A stretch of DNA of 64,000 bases from JALYUS01 sp038231255 (GTDB lineage: Bacteria; Chloroflexota; Chloroflexia; Thermomicrobiales; JALYUS01). Both the position numbers and the translations under genes were made by a program. Location: positions 1-64,000 of the forward strand of contig JBBRLR010000008.1 in assembly GCA_038231255.1 (NCBI GenBank), read 5' to 3'. Positions 50,594-57,974 of this stretch are shown one piece after another. Under the pieces are notes generated by a model. That model was given only the letters and a program-made list of their open reading frames with translations, was not told the origin of the DNA and searched no databases. Every line of letters starts with the position of its first letter. Position 1 is the first letter of the stretch.

Positions 50594-51027
50594 CGCGTTC
50601 CTCCAGTAATCGGGCCGATACCGAGATTGCATCGCTCCACGCAAGGAAAGTGCCATCAACGATGGTGATATTTGCGCTGAAATGTAATGTTATGTCGGAA
50701 ATATCTACAGACGCTGTGGTATGCACGCCGGTTGCAGGTCCGGCGGGAAAAGAGCGGAAGGATTTACCGCCGAAGAGTGCCGCCCCGTCCCGTTGTTCGC
50801 CACCCGCACCACCGCCACTACCCGACCGTGTCGTAGGTGAACTTCGCCTGGTTCTCTGCCAGGTCGGTAATCTGCGTGAGCGATCGTTCGCAAAAGACCT
50901 ACATCCACTTGCAAGAGCGGAGATATGCCGCCTACCGTGATGTGCGCCCGCAAGTAACCCCGCGCACGCGCGTTCGTACTATACTGATGCGTGAAGACCG
51001 CTTGCTATCACCGCAGGAGGGCGGGAC

Positions 51028-51591
51028 ATGGGCAAAACCATCGTTGCCATCCCGATTTTCGCGAAACTGAGCGACTACCGCGCGGACATCGTCGGCGGGG
51101 TGCTGCTCGCGCTGGCGCTGCTGCTTTTTGTGGCGGAAGTCTTCGCGCCTACGCACGGGAGCGTCGCGGTCGGCGGGCTGGTGATCCTTGTCGTCGGCCT
51201 GATCGTGCTGGCGCAGGGAACGGGGAGCGCGGCGCCCGTCGTGCTGATCGTCGCGCTGGCACTGGCGCTCGTGGCCTTCGCGGCGCTGGCCGTCTTCGAA
51301 GTCGTTATGGCACGCCATCGCCCCGTAACGACGGGCGCGAGCGGGTTGGAGAACGAGATCGGCCTCGTGCGCGAGGAGTTGGCACCGGTCGGCACCGTCT
51401 TCATTCACGGCGAGCGGTGGCGCGCGACGACGGAGGACGGCGCGATCCTCCCTGTCGGCACGCCGGTGCGCATCCTCGCCGTCCAGGACCTGACCCTGAC
51501 TGTCGAAGTCGCGCCGGAGACCGCGATGACGCTACCGCCCGTGCCTGGCGCATATGATACGCAATCGTCACCATCGAGGAGAACATCATGA
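51028..51591 (+). CDS. NfeD-like membrane protein
   Basis: A 187-residue protein with three to four N-terminal helices (GGVLLALALLLFVAEVFAP, VVGLIVLAQGTGSAAPVVLI) and a C-terminal NfeD OB-fold (about 105-170: LVREELAPVGTVFIHGERWRATTEDGAILPVGTPVRILAV). ATG at 51028 has CAGGAGGGCGGGAC upstream. Start of the next gene overlaps its stop (ATGA): the classical NfeD-stomatin pairing. The gap 50594-51027 holds AT-richer promoter-like sequence and no gene. Confidence 0.9.
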   Translation: MGKTIVAIPIFAKLSDYRADIVGGVLLALALLLFVAEVFAPTHGSVAVGGLVILVVGLIVLAQGTGSAAPVVLIVALALALVAFAALAVFEVVMARHRPVTTGASGLENEIGLVREELAPVGTVFIHGERWRATTEDGAILPVGTPVRILAVQDLTLTVEVAPETAMTLPPVPGAYDTQSSPSRRTS

Positions 51592-52391
51592 ATCAGGCAG
51601 CGCTCGCCGTCATCGTCGCAGTCGTCATCATCGTCGTCGTAACCATCCTTTCGGCAATCAAAATCGTACAGGAGTACGAGCGCGGCGTCGTTTTCCGGCT
51701 CGGTCGCCTCGTCGGGGCGCGCGGGCCGGGCGTCATCCTGCTCATCCCCTACGTCGAGCGGATGGTCAAGGTGGATTTGCGCATCGTGACGATGGACATA
51801 CCTGCGCAAGAAGTCATCACCAAGGATAACGTGACCGTCCGGGTCAATGCGGTTACATATTTTCGTATCCTCGATCCGCAACGCGCAATCGTCCAAATCG
51901 CTGATTTCACTCGCGCGACCTCCCAGATCGCGCAGACGACACTGCGCAATGTAATCGGGCAGGTCGAACTCGACCAACTGCTCGCCGAGCGCGAGGCGAT
52001 CAACCTTCGCCTCCAGACGATCATTGACGAGCAGACCGAGCCATGGGGCGTCAAGGTGAGCATTGTCGAGTTGAAGGATGTCGAGCTGCCGCAGACAATG
52101 CAGCGCGCGATGGCCCGGCAGGCGGAGGCGGAGCGCGAAAAGCGCGCGAAGATTATCCACGCACAGGGCGAATTCGAAGCCTCCCAGCGGTTGCACGATG
52201 CCGCGCTCGTGATGGGGCAGACACCGATCGCTATCCAACTGCGCTATTTGCAGACGCTGACTGAGATGACGAGTGTCGGCAATGCGACGACGGTGATCCC
52301 GATCCCGATTGATCTCTTCAATATGGTGGGCACGATGACCGGCAACGCGCCGATTCCACGCCCATCCGCCCCACCTCTCACTGCGGACTAA
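51588..52391 (+). CDS. Slipin/stomatin-like SPFH protein
   Basis: A 267-residue SPFH protein with an N-terminal hydrophobic anchor (LAVIVAVVIIVVVTILSAIK) and Band-7 core: QEYERGVVFRLGRLVGARGPGV, IPAQEVITKDNVTVRVNAVTYF, then the oligomerising coiled-coil QRAMARQAEAEREKRAKIIH. Translationally coupled to the NfeD gene. Such pairs scaffold membrane microdomains; specific partner unknown. Confidence 0.93.
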   Translation: MNQAALAVIVAVVIIVVVTILSAIKIVQEYERGVVFRLGRLVGARGPGVILLIPYVERMVKVDLRIVTMDIPAQEVITKDNVTVRVNAVTYFRILDPQRAIVQIADFTRATSQIAQTTLRNVIGQVELDQLLAEREAINLRLQTIIDEQTEPWGVKVSIVELKDVELPQTMQRAMARQAEAEREKRAKIIHAQGEFEASQRLHDAALVMGQTPIAIQLRYLQTLTEMTSVGNATTVIPIPIDLFNMVGTMTGNAPIPRPSAPPLTAD

Positions 52392-52393
52392 CG

Positions 52394-52470
52394 TGGGAGC
52401 GTAGTTTTCAGTCTACCGTCCCGTATCTCGCGTCATTCACTGGGGACGCAGGCTGAAGCCTACGCTACCA
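52394..52470. repeat. Family 1 hairpin repeat, diverged left arm
   Basis: A degenerate left arm (GGGAGCGTAGTTTTCAGTCT) and a clean right arm GCAGGCTGAAGCCTACGCTA, ending the slipin gene region. Confidence 0.65.
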
Positions 52471-52543
52471 AGGATGCGTTGTACGCTTCTCGATGATTCC
52501 ATCGTCGCACAACGAGGCGATATAAATAAAATCAATCATCATG

Positions 52544-52572
52544 TTGACAAAATCAATATCAACTGCTATGAT
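52544..52572 (+). promoter_or_regulatory. Strong promoter of DUF2089-DUF4097 operon
   Basis: TTGACA (52544-52549) and TATGAT (52567-52572), 17-bp spacing, within an AT-rich stretch holding direct repeats AAATCAAT at both sides of the -35 box, possible operator sites. Confidence 0.75.
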
Positions 52573-52626
52573 CCTAAGTGTCGGCAGATCGCTGCTGATG
52601 TTTCACTCTATGACAGGAGGCGACCA

Positions 52627-52842
52627 ATGACACTGACAATCGCGGCGCGCTGGTGCGTAACCTTTCGGGTGCAGTCGCTCGCGCGGGTCACGATGCCCGC
52701 TACCGCGCCGACGACCGTGCGGACGCGGAAAGGGCCGGACTTGCTGGCAATCGTGGAGTCGCGCCGGATGCGCGATGAGCAAGAGATGCGGCAGATTCGT
52801 TGGCAGGCCGACACGCTAATGAGCGCGCGAAGGATGTTGTAG
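52627..52842 (+). CDS. Small basic protein, first gene of DUF2089 operon
   Basis: A 71-residue protein from an ATG at 52627 with AGGAGGCGACCA upstream, ending three bases before the DUF2089 gene. It is rich in Arg and Thr with no recognised family (MTLTIAARWCVTFRVQSLAR, IVESRRMRDEQEMRQIRW). Possibly a small regulator or leader peptide. Confidence 0.65.
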   Translation: MTLTIAARWCVTFRVQSLARVTMPATAPTTVRTRKGPDLLAIVESRRMRDEQEMRQIRWQADTLMSARRML

Positions 52843-52844
52843 CG

Positions 52845-53351
52845 ATGGCGGATGAGAGACCAGTATATCCCGCCCCCCGCAAGGACCCGGTGACGGGCGA
52901 ACCGCTCGTCATCACGCGGTTGGAGGGGCCGACGACGGGCATCGCGATCGAGGGGCGGTTTTCCTTCGGGAGTGGCAGCCGCCTCGATCTCCTCAGCCCC
53001 GAACACCTCGCCTTTGTGGAGGTCTTCATCAAGAGCCGGGGCATTATCAAGGAGGTCGAGGCGGAACTCGGCATCTCCTACCCGACCGTGCGCGCCCGAC
53101 TGGACGAGGTAATCCGCGCGATGGGCTATGCCCCGTATGCCGACGCGTTGCCGCCCGTCGAGGGCGCACCCGTCAGCGCCGAGCAGGAACGGCGGGCAAT
53201 CCTCGCGGATGTCGCGGCCGGGCGGATTCCCGCGCAGGAAGCGGCCGTCTATCTGCGCGTCGGCGGCAAAAAAGGCGGCGATATCGAGATGCGGATTGGT
53301 CGAAGAAGCAGACGGGACGAGCGCGAAACGCCGGAAACGGAGAGCAGATAA
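52845..53351 (+). CDS. DUF2089 family protein lacking the zinc-ribbon cysteines
   Basis: A 168-residue DUF2089 protein. The N-terminal segment that is normally a zinc ribbon reads PVTGEPLVITRLEGPTTGIA with no cysteine, so metal binding is lost; the helix-turn-helix-like core is intact: LSPEHLAFVEVFIKSRGIIK, EVEAELGISYPTVRARLDEV. ATG at 52845 has AAGGATGTTGTAGCG upstream. Its TAA overlaps the next ATG (TAATG). Probably an autoregulator of this operon (inference). Confidence 0.88.
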   Translation: MADERPVYPAPRKDPVTGEPLVITRLEGPTTGIAIEGRFSFGSGSRLDLLSPEHLAFVEVFIKSRGIIKEVEAELGISYPTVRARLDEVIRAMGYAPYADALPPVEGAPVSAEQERRAILADVAAGRIPAQEAAVYLRVGGKKGGDIEMRIGRRSRRDERETPETESR

Positions 53352-54469
53352 TGGAAAGCGGTCGCATCGAACGAACATTCACCCTGGCGCCCGACGTTAT
53401 GCCAAGCATCGTTGCGCACACGCCGAGCGGCACGATACACATTCATGGCGAGGAACGCGCCGATGTCGCTGTCACAATTACGTGCGACCCGGCAGACGCA
53501 ATTGGGCGCGAACTGGAGATCATTTTGGAGGAGCGCGACGAGACGATCCACGCCGAGGTGCGCGGGCATGCGCCCACCGACTGGCTACGCGGCCACTCCG
53601 GCAAGGTGCGGATCGCCATGGAGATTCGCACGCCTATCCGCAGCAACATCGCGGCGGTCGGCGCGAGCACGGACATCCAACTGGAACGGCTGGAAGGCGC
53701 GATCCGCGTGCGCACAGCCAGCGGCGACATCCGCGCCGACCGGCTCACCGGCACGGTGACGATTCAGAGCGCGAGTGGCGACGTCCGCACCCATGCCCTT
53801 GGCGGCACGGTGCGCATCCAGAGCGCGAGCGGCAATATCGGCCTCGAACGGGGCGAGGGCGAGTTGACGATCCAGAGCGCGAGCGGCGACGTGGAACTCG
53901 ATCACCTCACGGGCATGCTCGATGTCACGACCGCCAGCGGCGATTGCCTCGTCCGCGCGTCTGCGCTTACCACCTGCCGCGCGAAGACGGCGAGCGGCGA
54001 CCTTTCCGTCGCGACCCCGCTCGCACCGGACGGCGAGTACGACTTCGGCACGGTCAGCGGCGATGTGCTGCTCCAAGTGCCGGAAGCGACGCGGATGACC
54101 ATCGCGATGAAAACCGTGAGCGGTGATCTTTCGTGTACGCTCCCCGCGACCAGCGAGGGCGGCAAGCGCAGCCGCACGCTGACAGTCAATGGCGGCGGCA
54201 TCCCGGTGCGCGTCAAGAGCGTGAGCGGCGACTGCACCGTGCGCGCCGCCACAGGTGATCTCCCGCCGTTCCCCACAGCATCGTCCATCGCGCGCGCCGT
54301 CCCTGCGCCGACCGCACCACCTGCCCCACTCGTCATCCTCACTCAGGCCACGCCGGAAGACGACTTCTCGGAAACCCTCGCCGTCTTGCAGGCGGTAGAA
54401 CGCGGCGAACTCTCGATTGACGAAGCGATGGAGAAACTGGCACGCCTCGAAGCGGGCACGCTGCCGTAG
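53351..54469 (+). CDS. DUF4097 family beta-helical protein
   Basis: A 372-residue protein. The middle is a series of roughly 20-residue strands marked by TASGD/SASGD repeats (DIRADRLTGTVTIQSASGD, VRTHALGGTVRIQSASG, LTGMLDVTTASGD), the right-handed DUF4097 (LiaG-like) architecture, and it ends with a helical SHOCT-like tail LQAVERGELSIDEAMEKLAR. No signal peptide or membrane helix is evident. Coupled to the DUF2089 gene; role probably envelope sensing or scaffolding (inference). Confidence 0.9.
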   Translation: MESGRIERTFTLAPDVMPSIVAHTPSGTIHIHGEERADVAVTITCDPADAIGRELEIILEERDETIHAEVRGHAPTDWLRGHSGKVRIAMEIRTPIRSNIAAVGASTDIQLERLEGAIRVRTASGDIRADRLTGTVTIQSASGDVRTHALGGTVRIQSASGNIGLERGEGELTIQSASGDVELDHLTGMLDVTTASGDCLVRASALTTCRAKTASGDLSVATPLAPDGEYDFGTVSGDVLLQVPEATRMTIAMKTVSGDLSCTLPATSEGGKRSRTLTVNGGGIPVRVKSVSGDCTVRAATGDLPPFPTASSIARAVPAPTAPPAPLVILTQATPEDDFSETLAVLQAVERGELSIDEAMEKLARLEAGTLP

Positions 54470-54484
54470 AAGACCCACGTAAAC

Positions 54485-54536
54485 TGTACGTACAATCGCA
54501 ACGGCGGTTGCCATTGGCGGCGCGGTACGCTACTCT
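54485..54536 (+). promoter_or_regulatory. Promoter with TGTACGTACA palindrome, sigma factor gene
   Basis: TGTACGTACA (54485-54494) lies about 13 bp upstream of TTGCCA (54508-54513), which is 17 bp from TACTCT (54531-54536). Transcription would start near 54543, ahead of the sigma factor gene. Confidence 0.65.
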
Positions 54537-54646
54537 AGCGCGCATCGTGCAGCGAAATTGGCATGCACACTGCATTTTACGAGATTTTTTGCAAGGACGG
54601 CGCAACCACCGCCTTGGTCACTCGTTGTAATGATTGGGAGGCTGGG

Positions 54647-55249
54647 TTGGAAGGCCCGGTGACAACCACGGACGAGGCCAGTTGGATAGCACGCGCACGC
54701 AGTGGGGATGCGGCGGCATTCGAGGCGCTCCTCAATCGGTATGAGCGGCAGATCTATGCCTATATTTACCGGATGATGGGTGGCAATGGCGACGACGCTG
54801 AGGACCTGACGCAGGACACATTCCTCAAGGCATATCGCGCGCTTGGTCGGACATCGGACGACCTCAACGTCTCGGCTTGGTTGCACCGGATCGCCTCGAA
54901 CTCCTGCCTTGATGAACTGCGGCGGCGGCAACGGATTCGCTGGCAGCCGTGGGATGGGATGAAGCACGATCGGTTGCTGCACGGGAGTGCGGGGGAGAAT
55001 CCCGAACGCTCGCTGCTCCGCCGGGAAGCGGAAGGGACGGTACAGGGCATCCTCGATCGCATGTCCGCGCGCAACAAGCAGGCGCTGGTACTCCGCGAAT
55101 ACGAGGGCCTTTCCTGCGAGGAGATCGGCGAGATCATGGGAATCTCGCGATCCGCCGTCAAATCAGTTCTTTTCCGTGGCCGTGAGGAGTTCCGCAAGTA
55201 CTCGGTCGAACTCGGTTTCGATGCACCGTTGGAGGATGAGGATTCGTAA
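54647..55249 (+). CDS. ECF-type RNA polymerase sigma factor
   Basis: A 200-residue sigma factor with region 2 (FEALLNRYERQIYAYIYRMM, GDDAEDLTQDTFLKAYRALG) and region 4 (MSARNKQALVLREYEGLSCE, EIGEIMGISRSAVKSVLFRG). I chose the TTG at 54647 because GGGAGGCTGGG stands directly upstream; an ATG at 54563 would add 28 non-conserved residues without a ribosome site. Its TAA overlaps the anti-sigma ATG (TAATG). The TGTACGTACA promoter element links its expression to the surface genes near 36-40 kb. Confidence 0.93.
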   Translation: MEGPVTTTDEASWIARARSGDAAAFEALLNRYERQIYAYIYRMMGGNGDDAEDLTQDTFLKAYRALGRTSDDLNVSAWLHRIASNSCLDELRRRQRIRWQPWDGMKHDRLLHGSAGENPERSLLRREAEGTVQGILDRMSARNKQALVLREYEGLSCEEIGEIMGISRSAVKSVLFRGREEFRKYSVELGFDAPLEDEDS

Positions 55250-56796
55250 TGGGACGATTACGCGAGCGAGAGCAAGAAAAAATCCGCGAGCTCGTCTCCG
55301 CCTATCTCGACGGTGAGTTGCCGCCCGACGACGCGCATTTCGTCGGCAAGCGTATTCAGGAAGACCCGGCGTACGCCCAGGTCTACGCCGCCTATCGCGG
55401 CATCCGCATGGACCTCCGCGCACTTACTCACCCCGAAGTACCCGCCAGCGTCTCGCAAATGATCCGCGCCCGGGCCGCCGTCATGCAGCCAGGACGCGCG
55501 GTTCTGAATATCCGCCAGCGGGTTGCCCGCATCACCGCTGCCGCCGCGACACTCGTGGCCACCTTTGCGGCGATTCTCACGGGCGGTTTCGGCTTGCAGC
55601 ATCATTTCACGCACGCCGTACCCGGTACGGGCCAGCCGAATCCGGTCGTCATCGTCGCCAACAACAACAGCGCGCCGACCATTGCGACCATCCTCAACCC
55701 GAACATTCGCTACGACGAACCGGCGCAAATCCGCTTCACTCGCCCGATGAACGAACAGACGGCGCTGACATCGGTGGTCTTCAGCCCGACCGTGCTGGTC
55801 AGTAATCTCCAATACGACAACAACACATCCATTCTCAGCACCAAGCCGAAAGCGCTCAAACCACAGACGACGTATACCGTGCAGATTCCCGCCGGATTGA
55901 AAGATGCCGAGGGCAATGACGTGCGCGCGGACGCGTTCAGCTTCTCCGTCGGTAACATCATCCCCGGCATCGCCGACCAACCGACGACGATGCCCGCGAC
56001 GGTCGCCGCCAGCCCGACCGCCTTCACCATCGTCCCCACGCCATCCGCCACGGTCGTGGCCGTCGCTCCCGCGACCGATGTGACGGCGACGGTTGCGCCC
56101 CCGGTTTCCAATGACACACCTGCAACGGTCGAGCCGCAGCCGGCCGCTCCGATCGCGACTACGAAGCCCGTTGCTGTCGCACCCAGGGCGACGAATACGC
56201 CGGTTCCCGCGTCGAAACCCGTCGGCACGACGATCTCGGTCGTCGAACCGGCAGCGGTGCCGACCATCGCGCCGACCGCCACCGCTGTGCCAACGGCAAC
56301 CGTTGCGCCGACTGCGACGCCCGCCCCGACCGTCGTCCCGATACCGACAACGCCCGCCATCGCGGTGGCGGACAAGTTCAAGGGCGCATACGCCTCGACC
56401 GCCAACCGGCTCGGCGCCCCGATCGGCGGCGCGCAGAGCGTCGGGACATCGCAACTCTTCTTCCAGAATGGCTTCATGCTCTACGTCGCGGGCCAGCCGA
56501 TCTACGTCTTCTACAGCGGCGACCACTCATTCACGTCGTACCCGAACCCCGGCAATAGCGGCGTGGGCAGCGACGGCGGCGCAGGGCCGTCCGCCAGTCT
56601 CTTCAAGCCGGTCAACGCCTTCGGCGTCGTCTGGACGGCGCAGAAACTGCAAAGCAAACTCGGCTACGCGACCAGCCCCGGCGAGTCGGGCGGCAGTGGG
56701 ACGCTCCAAGCCTTCGAGAACGGCTCGATTCTTTCCGTCGGCAGCGATGTCTACGTCCTCCTGAAGAACGGCACCTGGCAGCCGTTCAGCGGCTAG
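55249..56796 (+). CDS. Membrane anti-sigma factor with Ig-like and C-terminal exported domains
   Basis: A 515-residue transmembrane protein overlapping the sigma factor gene. Residues 1-75 form a helical anti-sigma domain (IRELVSAYLDGELPPDDAHF, RIQEDPAYAQVYAAYRGIRM) without the HxxxCxxC zinc motif; one membrane helix follows near residue 90 (VARITAAAATLVATFAAILT). Outside come a Big_5/SbsA-like Ig domain (about 145-240, IRYDEPAQIRFTRPMNEQTA), a long Thr/Pro/Ala linker and a C-terminal domain (about 385-515) with LGAPIGGAQSVG and LGYATSPGE repeats resembling LGFP-type surface domains. Probably senses the envelope and holds the sigma factor. Confidence 0.9.
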   Translation: MGRLREREQEKIRELVSAYLDGELPPDDAHFVGKRIQEDPAYAQVYAAYRGIRMDLRALTHPEVPASVSQMIRARAAVMQPGRAVLNIRQRVARITAAAATLVATFAAILTGGFGLQHHFTHAVPGTGQPNPVVIVANNNSAPTIATILNPNIRYDEPAQIRFTRPMNEQTALTSVVFSPTVLVSNLQYDNNTSILSTKPKALKPQTTYTVQIPAGLKDAEGNDVRADAFSFSVGNIIPGIADQPTTMPATVAASPTAFTIVPTPSATVVAVAPATDVTATVAPPVSNDTPATVEPQPAAPIATTKPVAVAPRATNTPVPASKPVGTTISVVEPAAVPTIAPTATAVPTATVAPTATPAPTVVPIPTTPAIAVADKFKGAYASTANRLGAPIGGAQSVGTSQLFFQNGFMLYVAGQPIYVFYSGDHSFTSYPNPGNSGVGSDGGAGPSASLFKPVNAFGVVWTAQKLQSKLGYATSPGESGGSGTLQAFENGSILSVGSDVYVLLKNGTWQPFSG

Positions 56797-56812
56797 GGGA
56801 CCTCACCCCTGC

Positions 56813-56846
56813 CCCCTCTCCATTGCTTGTCCGCAATGGAGAGGGG
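56813..56846. repeat. Hairpin repeat, family 2
   Basis: CCCCTCTCCATTGC (56813-56826) pairs with GCAATGGAGAGGGG (56833-56846), just after the anti-sigma stop. Confidence 0.7.
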
Positions 56847-56867
56847 AGCAATCTCATGATAACGACG

Positions 56868-56894
56868 AAGGGCGGATGCCTAGCATCCGCCCTT
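56868..56894. terminator. Bidirectional terminator hairpin
   Basis: AAGGGCGGATGC (56868-56879) and GCATCCGCCCTT (56883-56894), a perfect 12-bp stem with a 3-nt loop followed by T-rich bases, between the convergent anti-sigma and 72-residue genes. Confidence 0.75.
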
Positions 56895-56915
56895 TCAAGA
56901 TCAATCGCATCTTCT

Positions 56916-56949
56916 CCCCCTCTCCTTTGTCAGAGCAAAGGAGAGGGGG
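56916..56949. repeat. Hairpin repeat, family 2
   Basis: CCCCCTCTCCTTTG (56916-56929) pairs with CAAAGGAGAGGGGG (56936-56949) just downstream of the small minus-strand gene. Confidence 0.7.
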
Positions 56950-56971
56950 CTGGGGGTGAGGCTCCCCTCTC

Positions 56972-57190
56972 CTACCGCGATGCCGTCTGCTCTGCCATAC
57001 GCACTGCGTCCGTGCTGCCGGTAAACGCGGCGGTGGCCGTCGCCGCGCCCGGTGCGGTGAGGTTGGCGACGAACTGCGTCGGCACAGGCTTCGCGGCCTC
57101 AGCACGCGCTTCCGCCGCGCTATCCGCCCAGATGAAGTGATCCCGACCGAACAGGTTAACGACATAGAGCGCCTGCTTGTTCGCTGCCAT
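56972..57190 (-). CDS. Small hypothetical protein (72 residues)
   Basis: A 72-residue protein with AAGGGAG eight bases before its ATG at 57190. Sequence ALYVVNLFGRDHFIWADSAAEARAEAAKPV then an Ala/Thr-rich tail; compact alpha/beta character, no recognised family. Transcribed toward the terminator pair at 56868-56949. Confidence 0.65.
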   Translation of the reverse strand: MAANKQALYVVNLFGRDHFIWADSAAEARAEAAKPVPTQFVANLTAPGAATATAAFTGSTDAVRMAEQTASR

Positions 57191-57393
57191 CGGTTGTACT
57201 CCCTTATCGTGTGATCGCAGAACCGCACCGATGCCGCTCTACGTGTGAGAACTATTCAATCATTTGCTCGTTACGCATGATGCGTGCCGAACAATCGTTT
57301 TGATGACATTCCCGCCATCTCAAAGAGTAAAACGCACTGCGCGTCACTTTATTCTACAAATGCGAACCGCTATTGGATGTATGCCGTGTCGGC

Positions 57394-57423
57394 TTGACGA
57401 GCATCGCGCGTTGCTTGTATGAA
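57394..57423 (+). promoter_or_regulatory. Predicted promoter of usp-kynU
   Basis: TTGACG (57394-57399) and TATGAA (57418-57423), 18-bp spacing. The gap 57191-57518 is AT-richer and holds this promoter plus a GCATGATGC palindrome near 57270; no gene seen. Confidence 0.55.
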
Positions 57424-57518
57424 CATGGCCAGTCGGATCGGGCGATGATGATCGGTGAAGAGGAGCAAACGATGCCATCCTGCTCGACATACTATCCACT
57501 GTCATTAGCGACCGATTT

Positions 57519-57974
57519 GTGACCATTCAGTTGCCGCGCTATCGTCTCATCCTGCTCGCAGTCGGTGGCTCGGCAGATTCAGTGGCAGCGACGGCGCATG
57601 CCGCGATGCTCGCCCGCGCGACGGAGGCGACAGTTGCAATCCTCGCGGTGATTGACACGAGCGCGGGCTTTGCGTTCGGTGCGGAAGGGATGGCTGCATA
57701 CCAACGGCTGCGGGCGGACGCTCAGGCGGTGATCGAGGCGGCGAGCGCGTCGCTCCGGGCCGCCGGTGTCGTGCGGGTCGAACACCTCATCATGGACGGT
57801 GCGCCGGGTACGGCGATCCTCGAAGTCGCGGATGAGCAGGGCGCGGACCTGATCGTGCTCGGCGGTGGGCGTGCTATGCTGGACAGCACAACGTCGGAGG
57901 GTGTCGCCGCGCACATTGTGCGCCATGCCCGATGCCCGGTCGTGATCGTCCCCCGAGAAAGGAAGCTGCAGTGA
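57519..57974 (+). CDS. Universal stress protein (UspA domain)
   Basis: A 151-residue Usp-fold nucleotide-binding protein: N-terminal strand YRLILLAVGGSADSVAATAH, C-terminal ATP-loop region LIVLGGGRAMLDSTTSEGVA, then CPVVIVPR. The GTG start at 57519 is the first codon of the conserved N-terminal strand; no strong ribosome site. Its stop overlaps the kynureninase ATG (TGATG), so the two are translationally coupled. Confidence 0.87.
   Translation: MTIQLPRYRLILLAVGGSADSVAATAHAAMLARATEATVAILAVIDTSAGFAFGAEGMAAYQRLRADAQAVIEAASASLRAAGVVRVEHLIMDGAPGTAILEVADEQGADLIVLGGGRAMLDSTTSEGVAAHIVRHARCPVVIVPRERKLQ

Noticed and set aside
55258..56526. Open minus-strand frame of 422 residues opposite the anti-sigma gene
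   Set aside because: Arg/Gly/Asp-biased product without motifs; the plus frame overlaps the sigma gene and has a membrane helix and Ig domain.
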